This document shows positions 43,473 to 53,600 of a stretch of 64,000 bases of DNA, piece by piece. Source of the stretch: Flavobacterium luteolum (GTDB taxonomy: Bacteria; Bacteroidota; Bacteroidia; Flavobacteriales; Flavobacteriaceae); assembly GCF_027111275.1 (NCBI RefSeq), contig NZ_CP114286.1, forward strand, positions 2,108,001 to 2,172,000, in the 5' to 3' direction. Numbering within the stretch: position 1 is the first letter of the stretch; every line of letters begins with the position of its first letter. Made by a program: the position numbers and the translations under genes. The notes under the pieces are model-generated. The model saw nothing but the letters and a program-made list of their open reading frames with translations, ran no database searches and had not been told where the DNA came from.

Positions 43473-44900
43473 ATGACAGAAACATCTATAAAGGAAGGTT
43501 TTATTTCCAAAATTTTTACCACACTAAAACAAGCTTTAAAAGGCGACGAATCTTTTGATTATACTTCTGGAAGTATCAAAAAAGCAGTAATTCTATTGGC
43601 CATCCCGATGGTTTTGGAAATGATGATGGAATCGGTTTTTGCTCTAGTTGATTTATATTTCGTAGGACATTTAGAACATAGCAGTTTTGCGATCCAGACC
43701 GTTGGATTAACCGAATCTGTGCTAACCGTAATTTATTCACTCGCTATCGGAATGAGTATGGCCGCAACCGCAGTAGTTGCACGAAGAATTGGAGAAAAAG
43801 ATCCTGTCGCTGCAGCAAAAGCTGGAATGCAAGCCATTATAATTGCATTTGCAATAAATAGTATAATGAGCATTTTGGGAATTATATACGCAAAAGATAT
43901 TTTAATTTTAATGGGGTCTTCTGTAGAATCTGCCGAACATGGTTTCCGTTTTACTCAAATTATGATTGGTTCTAGTTTGTGTATTATGCTTTTGTTCTTA
44001 ATAAACGGAATCTTTCGTGGTGCAGGAAATGCCGCCATTGCAATGAAAAGCCTTTGGATTGCTAACATTTGTAATATTATTTTATGTCCAGTTCTAATTA
44101 ATGGTTTTGGACCAATTCCCGCTTTCGGACTAGTTGGCGCCGCTTTGGCAACCACTATTGGAAGAAGTATTGGAGTTTTGTATCAGATTTATCATTTATT
44201 TTTTGGAAATGGAATCTTAAAAATCAAAATACCTTATTTCGCGCCCGATTTTAAACAGATACGAGCTTTGGTAAAAATTGCTGCGCCTGGAATTCTACAG
44301 TTTGTAATAGCATCTTGCAGTTGGATTTTCTTAGCACAGTTAGTTGCGACAACTGGTGGCGATCACGGTTCTGCAGGATATCAAACCGCTTTGAGGATTA
44401 TGATGTTTTTTATTCTTCCAGCTTGGGGATTGAGCAATGCGGCAGCGACTTTGGTTGGACAAAACTTAGGAGCGAAACAAATTGAACGCGCCGAAAAATC
44501 AGTTTATACAACTGCACGATACAATGTGATTTTCATGGCTACGATTATGATTATTACTTTGGTTTTTGGACAATATATTATTTCGTTTTTCACGAATGAT
44601 CAGCAAGTCAAAACCATTGCAATAGAAGCTTTACAAATTATGAGCATCGGTTTTATTTTCTACGGAATTGGAATGGTTTTAATTAATACTTTCAATGGAG
44701 CAGGAGATACTTGGACACCAACCGGAATTAACTTCTTCGGATTTTGGCTATTTCAAATTCCGCTTGCTTATATATTAGCAAAGCATTTTAATATGGGACC
44801 AACAGGAGTTTTTATTGCGATTCCTGTGGCTGAAACAGCAATCACTTTAACAGGGATATTTTTCTATAAAAGAGGAAAGTGGAAAAGAGTTCAAGTTTAA
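43473..44900 (+). CDS. MATE-family efflux transporter
   Basis: The protein is 475 residues with 12 predicted membrane segments in two homologous halves. The first half has SIKKAVILLAIPMVLEMMMESVFALVDLYFVGHL and ATAVVARRIGEKDPVAA. The second half has ILPAWGLSNAAATLVGQNLGAKQIERAEKSVYTTARYN and NGAGDTWTPTGINFFGFWLFQIPLAYILA. These are standard MATE motifs for Na+- or H+-driven export of drugs or metabolites. It is monocistronic, with a hairpin-containing leader and a strong terminator. Confidence 0.94.
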   Translation: MTETSIKEGFISKIFTTLKQALKGDESFDYTSGSIKKAVILLAIPMVLEMMMESVFALVDLYFVGHLEHSSFAIQTVGLTESVLTVIYSLAIGMSMAATAVVARRIGEKDPVAAAKAGMQAIIIAFAINSIMSILGIIYAKDILILMGSSVESAEHGFRFTQIMIGSSLCIMLLFLINGIFRGAGNAAIAMKSLWIANICNIILCPVLINGFGPIPAFGLVGAALATTIGRSIGVLYQIYHLFFGNGILKIKIPYFAPDFKQIRALVKIAAPGILQFVIASCSWIFLAQLVATTGGDHGSAGYQTALRIMMFFILPAWGLSNAAATLVGQNLGAKQIERAEKSVYTTARYNVIFMATIMIITLVFGQYIISFFTNDQQVKTIAIEALQIMSIGFIFYGIGMVLINTFNGAGDTWTPTGINFFGFWLFQIPLAYILAKHFNMGPTGVFIAIPVAETAITLTGIFFYKRGKWKRVQV

Positions 44901-44905
44901 TAAAC

Positions 44906-44939
44906 AAAAAAGACCTTCAAAATTTGAAGGTCTTTTTTT
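44906..44939 (+). terminator. Terminator after the MATE gene
   Basis: AGACCTTCAAA and TTTGAAGGTCT form an 11-bp perfect stem around a single base (44911-44933), flanked by A and T runs. Confidence 0.92.
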
Positions 44940-44980
44940 GTATCGATATTTTTGCCAAAGTTAATCTGCGTACTTTTTTG

Positions 44981-45022
44981 TCATTTCGACGAAGGAGAAA
45001 TCTCCACAAGAAGCTCGACAAA
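44981..45022. repeat. GTCATTTCGACGAAGGAG dispersed repeat
   Basis: GTCATTTCGACGAAGGAG followed by AAATCTCC (44990-45005 region) and GCTCGACAAAG is the half-element of a repeat I know to be widespread between genes in Flavobacteriaceae. It contains GGAGA/TCTCC. It lies between the convergent MATE and dusB genes. Confidence 0.65.
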
Positions 45023-45046
45023 GATTTAGATTTTTGTTATGAGATT

Positions 45047-46039
45047 TTAAACAAACTCGTATCCAGCATAAACCTCTTCAATCTCTTTCATAATAGCAAA
45101 CAAATCTTCGGGAGCATCAGTCGTAACAAGTTTTTGTTTGAACTCTTTGAAAGAATGAATTCCTTTGAAATAATTGGTATAATGACGTCGCATTTCTACA
45201 ATTCCTAAACGTTCGCCTTTCCATTCCATAGACCACATTAAATGATTTCTAGCCGCTTCAACACGATCAATAACCGTTGGAGCAGGTAAGTGTTCGCCTG
45301 TCTTGAAATAGTGTTTAATTTCGTTAAAAATCCACGGATAACCAATCGCGGCACGGCCAATCATGATCCCGTCAATTCCGTATTCGTTTTTATATTTTAG
45401 TGCTTTTTCTGGGCTGTCAATATCTCCGTTTCCGAAAATAGGCATTGTAATTCTTGGATTATTTTTTACACGCGCAATATGCGACCAGTCAGAATGGCCT
45501 TTATACATTTGAGCACGGGTTCTAGCGTGAATTGTTAAGGCTTGAACACCAATATCCTGAAGTCTTTCTGCAACTTCATCAATATTAATTGAGTTATCAT
45601 CCCAGCCTAAACGTGTTTTTACCGTAACAGGTAAATCAGTTCCTTTGATAACCGCTTTCGTTAAACGAACCATCAAATCAACATCTTTTAAAACTCCTGC
45701 ACCTGCACCACGACAAACGACTTTTTTTACTGGGCATCCAAAATTGATATCCACTAAATCTGGTTTTACAGTAGAAACAATTTTAGATGACATTTCCATT
45801 GCTTCTTCATCACCACCAAAAATTTGAATTCCAACAGGACGTTCGTAATCAAAAATATCCAGCTTCATGCGGCTTTTTATAGCGTCACGAATTAATCCTT
45901 CCGATGAAATAAATTCAGAATACATCATGTCAGCACCATGCGTTTTGCATAATCTGCGAAACGGCGGATCACTAACATCTTCCATCGGTGCGAGTAATAA
46001 AGGAAATTCTGGTAATTCTATGTTGCCAATCTTGACCAT
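45047..46039 (-). CDS. dusB: tRNA-dihydrouridine synthase
   Basis: This FMN TIM-barrel enzyme reduces uridines in tRNA. It has LLLAPMEDVSDPPFRRLCKTHGADMMYSEF at the start, DINFGCPVKKVVCRGAGAGVL with the catalytic Cys in GCP, VKTRLGWDD, IHARTRAQMYKG and GNGDIDSPEKAL...GIDGIMIGRAAIGYPWIF, all typical of DusB. The ATG at 46039 (MVKIGNIELPEFP) is preferred to the ATG-like codon at 46057, since that one lies inside a perfect promoter element. The length becomes 330 residues. Confidence 0.94.
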   Translation of the reverse strand: MVKIGNIELPEFPLLLAPMEDVSDPPFRRLCKTHGADMMYSEFISSEGLIRDAIKSRMKLDIFDYERPVGIQIFGGDEEAMEMSSKIVSTVKPDLVDINFGCPVKKVVCRGAGAGVLKDVDLMVRLTKAVIKGTDLPVTVKTRLGWDDNSINIDEVAERLQDIGVQALTIHARTRAQMYKGHSDWSHIARVKNNPRITMPIFGNGDIDSPEKALKYKNEYGIDGIMIGRAAIGYPWIFNEIKHYFKTGEHLPAPTVIDRVEAARNHLMWSMEWKGERLGIVEMRRHYTNYFKGIHSFKEFKQKLVTTDAPEDLFAIMKEIEEVYAGYEFV

Positions 46040-46053
46040 CTTCGTAATTTTTT

Positions 46054-46062
46054 GCAAAATTA
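46054..46062 (-). promoter_or_regulatory. -7 promoter element TAATTTTGC for dusB
   Basis: A perfect TAnnTTTGC on the minus strand, 14 bp before the ATG at 46039. This settles the start choice. Confidence 0.6.
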
Positions 46063-46110
46063 CAACATTTAGTTCAATTCATAGCAAAACATTTAAGAAG
46101 CTGAAATTAA

Positions 46111-46192
46111 ACCATATAAGTGATATAAGTTCATTTAATTAGAGTATTGTTATGCGCAACCTTTTTAAATAAACTTATATCACTTACATGGT
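46111..46192. repeat. Long inverted repeat between the AMP-ligase gene and dusB
   Basis: 27-nt arms at 46111-46137 (ACCATATAAGTGATATAAGT...) and 46166-46192 match with two mismatches across a 28-nt loop. It lies immediately 3' of the pigment operon's last gene and upstream of the dusB promoter. Similar AAGTGATATAAG sequences are common between Flavobacterium genes as far as I recall. Confidence 0.8.
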
Positions 46193-46201
46193 GGAAAATT
46201 T

Positions 46202-47494
46202 TTATATGTTTCTGTAGTCAAAAAAACGAATTGGTTTTCGACTCATTGGGTTAAAAACCAGAGGATTCAAAACTTCTTTTGAAGCAAATTCTATTTTTGG
46301 AGTCACTCTTAATTTGGCTCTAAAGTGATCTTTTATTTCTTGCAAAAATTCTGGAGTTTGGTTTTTCACAGCAATTTTAATCAAGATTTCATCTGTTCCC
46401 AAATCGTTGGTAGAGATTTCGATAAGGTGATTTTCGATATTATCAAAACTGCTCAAAACATCGTTCATCGCTGGCGGATAAAGTGTTGTTCCTTTATATT
46501 TGATCATTTGTTTTTTACGACCAACAACTGGACCAACACGCAAAGTATTTCTGCCGCAAGCGCAAGGCTCGTCGTGAAACTGAACCATATCTCCAGTTTT
46601 AAAACGCAGTAAAGGCATCGCTTCAATTCCTAAAGTAGTAAAAGTGAGCTCGCCCGTTTCTCCATTTTTTACTGGCTGATTATTTTCGTCTAAAACTTCT
46701 ACAATGATCAATTCTGGATGATGATGCCCGCCTTTTCCGTGTTCGCATTCGGTAAAAGCGGTGCTCATTTCGGTAGAAGCATAAGTTGAAAACAACTTAA
46801 TATTCCATTTATCGGTAATTTTTTTGGATAGAATATTCATGGAGAAATCCTGTTCTCTCAAAGATTCTCCAATACAAATAGCACCTTTTATGCTCGAATT
46901 ATTATAATCGATTCCGTGAATTTCGGCATATTCAATTAATTTCAAAAGAAAAGAAGGAACCGTAATCAAATAACTTGGATTGTATTTTAAAATAGAATCC
47001 CACTGCATTTCTGGAATTCCTGCTCCAACGCGAATTACGCCCACTTTCAATTTTCGAAGTCCTAGAAAATAAGCCAAACCAGCCATAAATTTTCTATCGA
47101 TTGTGGTCATTAATTGAACTACATCGCCTTCTGTAATTCCAGCACAAGCAAACGAAATCGCTTCATTATAAGCCAATCGATCTAAGTCAGAATCGGTTAG
47201 ACCGAAAGTAACGGGATCGCCTAAAGTTCCTGATGTCGAAGCGTAATCTATAATTTTATGTTGCGGAACGCACAAAAAATCATCATTATATTGCTGTAAA
47301 TCTTCTTTGGTTGTAACAGGCAAATGTTGTAAATCTTCTAGCGTTTTTACTTTCGAAATATCAATATTCTGTCCTGCAAAAAGTCTTTTATAAAAAGGAG
47401 AATTCTCACTGATATAAGCTAAAAGTTCGGCTAATTTTTTTTCTTGAAAAATTTTAATCTCTTCTAAAGAATCTTTTTCTATTGCTGGAATCAT
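46202..47494 (-). CDS. PaaK-like AMP ligase of the pigment operon
   Basis: This is an adenylate-forming enzyme of the phenylacetate-CoA ligase family: DYASTSGTLGDPVTFGLTDSD is the phosphate loop (about residues 83-103), STYASTEMSTAF the aromatic/adenylate motif, then NGETGELTFTTLGIEAMPLLRFKTGDMVQF, a CACGRN cysteine pair, and the hinge and lid at the end. In aryl-polyene/flexirubin clusters such a ligase activates the aromatic starter acid, probably 4-hydroxycinnamate-like. Its ATG overlaps the C45 hydrolase gene by 4 bp. It is the last gene of the operon. Confidence 0.85.
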   Translation of the reverse strand: MIPAIEKDSLEEIKIFQEKKLAELLAYISENSPFYKRLFAGQNIDISKVKTLEDLQHLPVTTKEDLQQYNDDFLCVPQHKIIDYASTSGTLGDPVTFGLTDSDLDRLAYNEAISFACAGITEGDVVQLMTTIDRKFMAGLAYFLGLRKLKVGVIRVGAGIPEMQWDSILKYNPSYLITVPSFLLKLIEYAEIHGIDYNNSSIKGAICIGESLREQDFSMNILSKKITDKWNIKLFSTYASTEMSTAFTECEHGKGGHHHPELIIVEVLDENNQPVKNGETGELTFTTLGIEAMPLLRFKTGDMVQFHDEPCACGRNTLRVGPVVGRKKQMIKYKGTTLYPPAMNDVLSSFDNIENHLIEISTNDLGTDEILIKIAVKNQTPEFLQEIKDHFRAKLRVTPKIEFASKEVLNPLVFNPMSRKPIRFFDYRNI

Positions 47495-49155
47495 TGTAAT
47501 TTTCTTTTGACTTTTTTTAAATATTTTTCAATCTCTTCTTTTTGAGGAACTGTAGTGATTTCATGACTTAAAGCTTTTTCAAAATTAAGCTTCGCTTGAA
47601 GAAATTCCTTTTTTTGGTAAAAGTACAATCCTGTCTTATAATATACAACCCAATAATCTGGGTTTAATGCTTGATAATGCTGAAGAAATTCTGAGGAAAC
47701 AGTTTCTTTCTTTTTTATAATCGAATCTATTTTATGATCTTCAATTTTAAATTTTTTAAAATTCTGAAAAACGGTCGTTTCCAAGAAAGGATCTTTGGCA
47801 ATATTCAAACTTTCGTTCTGAAAAGATTTTGCCGCAATATGGTTTTCACCAAAAATCAAATTTAAATCGTAACAAACAAATTCGCCCAATTGAAACGGAT
47901 TTGCCGAAACCCAAACTAATTTTTCTTTTGGTTTAAAGATAATTCCGTGATGTGCCAACAGTTGATTCAAGGCTTTTTCATTTCCATATCCTAAAGAAAT
48001 ATTTTTTAAGCCGTTTTTATCTCGAAGAATTTCCGAAGCAATCTCAGGATTTACTTTCGGATTTTCAGACAGCAATTCCTGCATTCTTTCGTAACGATAT
48101 TCTGAATGGCTGTTGGCAATTTGTTCCAGATTTCGTTTATCTGCTGCAAAAGCTTCTCCTTGAAAATGATTGGAACAAATGATTTGATCGCTGTTTGGAA
48201 CATCATAAACGTCCATTTTATTTGGAGAAACTTCGATCAAAATAGCTTTGTTATCATTGGCACTTCCAACCATAATAGATTCAGAAACAAAGACTTTTCT
48301 TTTTTTTGCAATGGCAATGGCTTCGTCCAGATTTTTGGCATGTTGCAAAATTTCGCGGGTCAAGATCGAAATCGGAGTTTTCGCGCTAAGCGGAATTTTA
48401 GATTTAGAAGCATTTATGGTTACAGTCAATCCTTCATAATTCATTCCAGAAACAGCGCCAATCATTCCGGGCCACGTTACCATCATAAAAGGATATCCTT
48501 CTTTGGGTTTGATAAAGGCAGCGATTTTATTTTCCGCGAAAGCGTCATTCACATAAAAATCAAAATTTCGAGCCAGAATTAAATTTCCATCCTCCGATTT
48601 TTCGTTCCAAGCCGCAAAAGAAGAACAGCCCACTAAAGCCAAATCCTGCAGCGCGTGTCCAATATCATGAGCGGCATGTAAGTACAAACTGCGCTGATAT
48701 TGTGGTGCGATATTATCAAAGTCATTCGAAGTATATTGCGAAACGCCATAAATTTCGGTTTGATATTCGTCAGGAACATTTAAATACAATTTTCGATTGT
48801 ACCATTTTAAAAACTGACGAAGCATTTTCTGCTGGAATTTTGACGGAATTAAATCGGTTATTTTCGAAAAAAAAATGCGTTGCTGTTTGTGCAAAAGCGA
48901 ATCGGTAAGGGCGCCAGTCGAAAGTCCAATTTCCAGCGGATCACCTTCCACGTACAATTCCCAAAGGCCTTGTCTGTTTTTTAAAAGCGAATTTTTTCCA
49001 GAGAGAAAAATACTGTCCGATATTTTTTCAACAACAGGTTTTGTGTAGTTAAAAGCGGTAATATCTGGTTTATGATGTTTTGATTTTGAAGTACCGCAGG
49101 AAGTCATCAAGCTTAAAAAACCGATAAGAAAGAAATAAAAAATTCGGCTTTTCAT
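47491..49155 (-). CDS. C45-family (acyltransferase-type) Ntn-hydrolase lipoprotein
   Basis: A lipoprotein signal peptide ends at Cys20 (LMTSC). The AAT/C45 peptidase domain contains LALVGCSSFAAWNEKSEDGNLILARNFDFY, where Cys177 would become the N-terminal nucleophile after self-cleavage, followed by MVTWPGMIGAVSGMNYEGLTVTINAS. Relatives include acyl-CoA:6-aminopenicillanate acyltransferase and bile-salt-type amidases. The C-terminal 100 residues include a TPR-like repeat. It probably forms or cuts an amide or ester bond on the pigment or its lipid at the membrane; the substrate is unknown. It lies 7 bp from the oxidoreductase gene. Confidence 0.8.
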   Translation of the reverse strand: MKSRIFYFFLIGFLSLMTSCGTSKSKHHKPDITAFNYTKPVVEKISDSIFLSGKNSLLKNRQGLWELYVEGDPLEIGLSTGALTDSLLHKQQRIFFSKITDLIPSKFQQKMLRQFLKWYNRKLYLNVPDEYQTEIYGVSQYTSNDFDNIAPQYQRSLYLHAAHDIGHALQDLALVGCSSFAAWNEKSEDGNLILARNFDFYVNDAFAENKIAAFIKPKEGYPFMMVTWPGMIGAVSGMNYEGLTVTINASKSKIPLSAKTPISILTREILQHAKNLDEAIAIAKKRKVFVSESIMVGSANDNKAILIEVSPNKMDVYDVPNSDQIICSNHFQGEAFAADKRNLEQIANSHSEYRYERMQELLSENPKVNPEIASEILRDKNGLKNISLGYGNEKALNQLLAHHGIIFKPKEKLVWVSANPFQLGEFVCYDLNLIFGENHIAAKSFQNESLNIAKDPFLETTVFQNFKKFKIEDHKIDSIIKKKETVSSEFLQHYQALNPDYWVVYYKTGLYFYQKKEFLQAKLNFEKALSHEITTVPQKEEIEKYLKKVKRKLQ

Positions 49156-49162
49156 GATGCAA

Positions 49163-50680
49163 TTATTCAGATGCTTTTTTAATTTTTTCCAGCAGATATT
49201 CTTTTCCTACAATTTCAGAGCAGGTTATAACCGCTCCCACCGTAACTCCTAAGACACCGTGCATGTTGATACTTTGGCCTGTAAGATAAAGATTTTCTAC
49301 CTTAGTTTTAGTTGGAATCAGAGTTTTCATCGGATTATTTGAATCTTTAACATATCCGTACATATTTCCGCCGTCTCCGCCAATATAATCACGGTACGAA
49401 AGAGGAGTAGAAGTATGAACCGATTTAATACATTCTTTTATTCCAGGAAATTTTTTCTCGATTTCTTCTAAAAATTTTGAGGCCTTTTTAGTTTTGAAAT
49501 CCTCATAGCTTTCTCCTCGGTCATTTTCTTCAAAAGTGGTGTTGAAGGTGTTTTCCCAAGTTTTGACATCATCATATTTCATATAAGTCAAAAACGTCAT
49601 TCCGTCTGCCCATTCTTCATCTTTTTTTGACGGATTCATAGAAGCCATAAAAGTTTTTGGCCACGAATTTTCGTCATAATCATAAGCGGTCCAAACATCA
49701 TCGGCACTTTTAAAATGATAATAATTGTGGTTGATGTATTTGAAAGTTTTGGGTTTAAAAACGATATACAGACTGAAAGCAGAAAGTACGTTTTCTAGAT
49801 TTTGAATTCTATTGAAAAATGGTTTTCTAAAGTTTTCCTGACCCGCCATTTTCAAAGTCGTTTTTGGTTCGATGTTCGAAATAAAATACGTTCCAGAAAC
49901 TTCGGTTCCGTCTTTCATTTGTACCGAATTTACCTTTTGGTTTTCGACTTCAATTTTAGTGACTTCTTTATGTTTGAAAAACTCTCCACCATATTTTTTA
50001 AGCTGTTTCAGCAATTGTTTGGTAATCTGACTTCCGCCATTTACGCATCGCCATGAACTTTCGATGTATGAATTTACGACAAGTGCATGAACATAAAATG
50101 GCGATTTATCCGGAATTCCAGCATAAAGAAAATTGGATCCCGCTAGAACTGCTTTCAGTTTTTCATTTTGAGTAAAAGAATCGATGGTTTCTTTCGCGTT
50201 AAGCGCTAAAATTTCATCATCATATTTTCCTTCCGATTCTAGATTGTAAAGCGGAAATGCTTTGCAGACTGTTTTTATTTTCTGGCAGTATTGTTTGAGA
50301 TTTTCTTTTTCCTCAGGAAAGTAATTTGTCAGTTGCTGAATGAAATTTTCGAAACCTTGTGCATGCGGATATTCGGTTTTATCATCATCAAAAGAAATAA
50401 TATCAAAACCATTTTCGTCCAATTTTTTCAGATTCAAATGATCCATTATTCCAATATATTTGAAATATTGATGAAGATTTTGGCCTTCGTCTAAACCTCC
50501 GATATAATGAATTCCTGTATCAAAAATGGTTTTATCTCTAACGAAAGTCTGAAGATTTCCGCCATATTGATTGTTTTTTTCGAGTACACAAACGCAGTAG
50601 CCTTCTTTTGCCAGAATAACAGCAGAAACTAATCCGCCTAAACCGCTGCCAATTATGACTACATCGTACTGTTTTTTCAT
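49163..50680 (-). CDS. Phytoene desaturase-like FAD-dependent oxidoreductase
   Basis: The dinucleotide site opens the protein: YDVVIIGSGLGGLVSAVILAKEGYCVCVLEKNNQYGGNLQTF. A C-terminal FAD motif YLTGQSINMHGVLGVTVGAVITCSEIVG completes the CrtI/retinol-saturase pattern. The length of 505 residues is normal. In the pigment operon it could introduce, remove or isomerise double bonds of the polyene or of the fatty resorcinol. It shares a 4-bp overlap with the MMPL fusion gene. A cytoplasmic, membrane-peripheral location is expected. Confidence 0.88.
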   Translation of the reverse strand: MKKQYDVVIIGSGLGGLVSAVILAKEGYCVCVLEKNNQYGGNLQTFVRDKTIFDTGIHYIGGLDEGQNLHQYFKYIGIMDHLNLKKLDENGFDIISFDDDKTEYPHAQGFENFIQQLTNYFPEEKENLKQYCQKIKTVCKAFPLYNLESEGKYDDEILALNAKETIDSFTQNEKLKAVLAGSNFLYAGIPDKSPFYVHALVVNSYIESSWRCVNGGSQITKQLLKQLKKYGGEFFKHKEVTKIEVENQKVNSVQMKDGTEVSGTYFISNIEPKTTLKMAGQENFRKPFFNRIQNLENVLSAFSLYIVFKPKTFKYINHNYYHFKSADDVWTAYDYDENSWPKTFMASMNPSKKDEEWADGMTFLTYMKYDDVKTWENTFNTTFEENDRGESYEDFKTKKASKFLEEIEKKFPGIKECIKSVHTSTPLSYRDYIGGDGGNMYGYVKDSNNPMKTLIPTKTKVENLYLTGQSINMHGVLGVTVGAVITCSEIVGKEYLLEKIKKASE

Positions 50681-53600
50681 TCTTTTTTCTTTAAAACTAG
50701 CAAAGCATTTTCATTACAAACAATTTCAAAATTCTCAAACTGACTTTTTAAACGAGAACAATTGACTAAAATTATAAAAGAAACGTTTTGAATTAATTTT
50801 TCAATTTCATCGTGATAGCTTTCATCAGAAATTAAAACAATATCATATTGATTTTCAAATGCCGATTCTAATTTGTCGAGATATGTTATTTTTCTCTTTT
50901 TAACTAAATAATTCGTTTTGGCAACTAGCAATTTTTCTTCATCATTTATAAAAGAAAATATTTTTCGCTGTGGTTCTTGTAAAGCCAATAAAACATCCAA
51001 TTGCCCGTAATCACTTCCTAAATGAAGGATTTTTGCTTTTGGCTGAATGTGTTTATTTAAGCTGTAATATGTTTCGAGATTCTGTTTCAAATCCTTTTTT
51101 ACGCTTTGTCCAATTTCAATTTCTTTGTAATCGTAACTGTTGATTAACATTGTTTTGAAATAATCTGGACCTTCAAGCTCTTGTCTAATTTTGCGATATT
51201 CTGCTTTAAAGAACGAACTGATTTGCTTGGTTCTTTCGGCATAATTATTTCCGAACGAAAGATCATTTGGAGCAATTCTTTCTAAAATGGTAACTGTCAA
51301 TTTTCCGTGGTGAATGACAAAATCACCTTTCGGAATTAGTTCTGAAGCACCGTGAATAACAACCGGAATAATGTCAATTTTAAATTCTTCGGCAAGGAAA
51401 AAAGCACCTTTGTGGAATCGTTTAATCACATTGCTTTCTGAACGTGTTCCTTCTGGGAAAACCATTAACGAATAGCCTTGTTCTATTTTTTTTCGCAAAT
51501 GTTCAACACCACCTTCAAGACCTTCAGAAACTGGGTAAAAACCTGCTTTTCTCACTACACCACCAAAAATAGGAGAGTTGTAAACCCAGTCGCTCACTAA
51601 GAAAATGATTTTCGGACTCAGCATTCCGATTGCTAAAATGTCTAAAAACGAAGAGTGATTAGCAATAATTACGGCTGGTTTCTCGAATGTTTCATTGAAA
51701 TTATTAACGACTTTTTTGCGAATAAATGGGTTTGAATACAATACCGATTTCATAAATTTTGAAATCACATATCGGAAAGCTTTCATTTTTGATTTTTTGC
51801 TGAAAGGCAAAATCGGCATAATGGTAAAACTGAAAATCGACATTACGATGCCGCCCAAACCATAATAAGCAAATGAAATTACACCATGAACAAAAGTTCG
51901 CAATTGAAAAGGCGGATTTCCTTTTTTCGGACGATTCGATAAAAATAGTTTGAATAAAATCGGATAGAAAATAAACGTAATAATCAACGCTGCAAAAACC
52001 CCGATTAATGAAACCAGAGAAATGGAAGTAAGCGCAGGATGTTTGGCAAAAATCATTGCACCGATTCCTAAGATTGTCGTGATAACTGCCAGAATAATTG
52101 AGGTTCTGTAAATGGCAATTTCATTGACTCCATTGGTGTATTCTTTTTGCAAGGCACTAGTCATGAAAATACTAAAATCGACTCCGTGACCAAAAATTAA
52201 AGTGCAGACGATCATACTGAAAATATTCATCTGAATGCCAAAAATGCCCATAATTCCTGCAGTCACAATTCCTGTTAATGCAATTGGAATACAGCTGATA
52301 ATGACCAATTCGATTCTTCGAAAAAAGAAAAACAGAATTAAAATTACGGCTACAAAAGAATAATTTACGAGTGAATTAAAATCGGTTTTTAAAGTCCTGA
52401 AGAACGTTTCGTTCATCTGCTGGCGATCAATCGCAATTATATTTTCTTTTGCGGAAGCCGATTTTACAAACGTATCTCGTTGTTCTGGCGATACTTTTAC
52501 TAAAGTTGAAACGGTATAAAAACCATTTTTCTCGGTTATGAATTCTTGTAGTTGAAGCGCTTTAATTTTTAAAAATTCATCTGCAGAAACGGGCTGGAAA
52601 TCGAAATCTAAATGATCAAAAAACAGATTGTATGTAGTGGGCTTAAAACCAAGTTTAGCACCTTCTGAGATTAATTCAGATTTTACAAATTGTTTTTTCT
52701 GCGAAGTCCAAAACGAATTCCATTTATTAATTTTTTCAATTTGAGCTTGTTGCGAAAGAACAATTCCACCAACGGAGCTGAAGTTTAAAATTTTATCCTG
52801 ATTTTTTGCTGCAGATAAATCATCAAAAAGTTTGCTATTATGCTGTAAAGCTTCTTCCATGGTTTTTCCGTAAGAAGCGACATAAATCGTTTTGGAAGTT
52901 AAACTTGTGCTTTCTTCCAATTGTTTTTCGACGGCTTTGATTTCTTTCGGAATAAAATTCAGTTGCGATAAATCGTTATTGAAACCGACATCATTATAAG
53001 TAAAACAACAGATTATGGTAATGATAACGCAAAGTCCGATTAAGATTTTATTATTGTGAAAAGAAAAATGAGCCATTTTGTCGATCACATTCTTCTTGTG
53101 TTCTGCCGGATTTTCTGTTGGCTTGTATAAATGTGGAACAATCAAAAGCGAGAAAACTCCAGTTGCCATAACGATAACAGCAGCAAAAATTCCGAGGTCA
53201 TTCAGTGCATCCGATTTTACAAAAAGCAGACATAAAAAAGCAACAGCAGTTGTAGAACTACTCATGATGACTGGCATCGTAATGTCTTTGTACAACGTTT
53301 TTACATCGCTATTATGCTTATAATGCGTGAGAATGTGAATAGAATAATCAATCGTAATTCCCAATAAAATAGAACCAATTCCTAATGAAATTGCCGAAAT
53401 CTGTTCTCTAACGAAATATAAAAAGGCAACCGCAAATAATCCTCCAAAAACTGTTGGAAGAAAAATAATTAGCGGAATTAAGACTTTTCGATAAAATAAA
53501 ATCAGAATGAGCATTAAAGTAAACATCGCAATTGATGTAGTTAAAATAATATCTCCTTTAATCTGATTGGCATTGGCAACTGCAATTAAAGCAGAACCAA

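Noticed and set aside
44879..45208. Plus-strand frame across the MATE end, terminator and dusB end
   Set aside because: It is built from a terminator, a dispersed repeat (SFRRRRNLHKK) and antisense dusB sequence.
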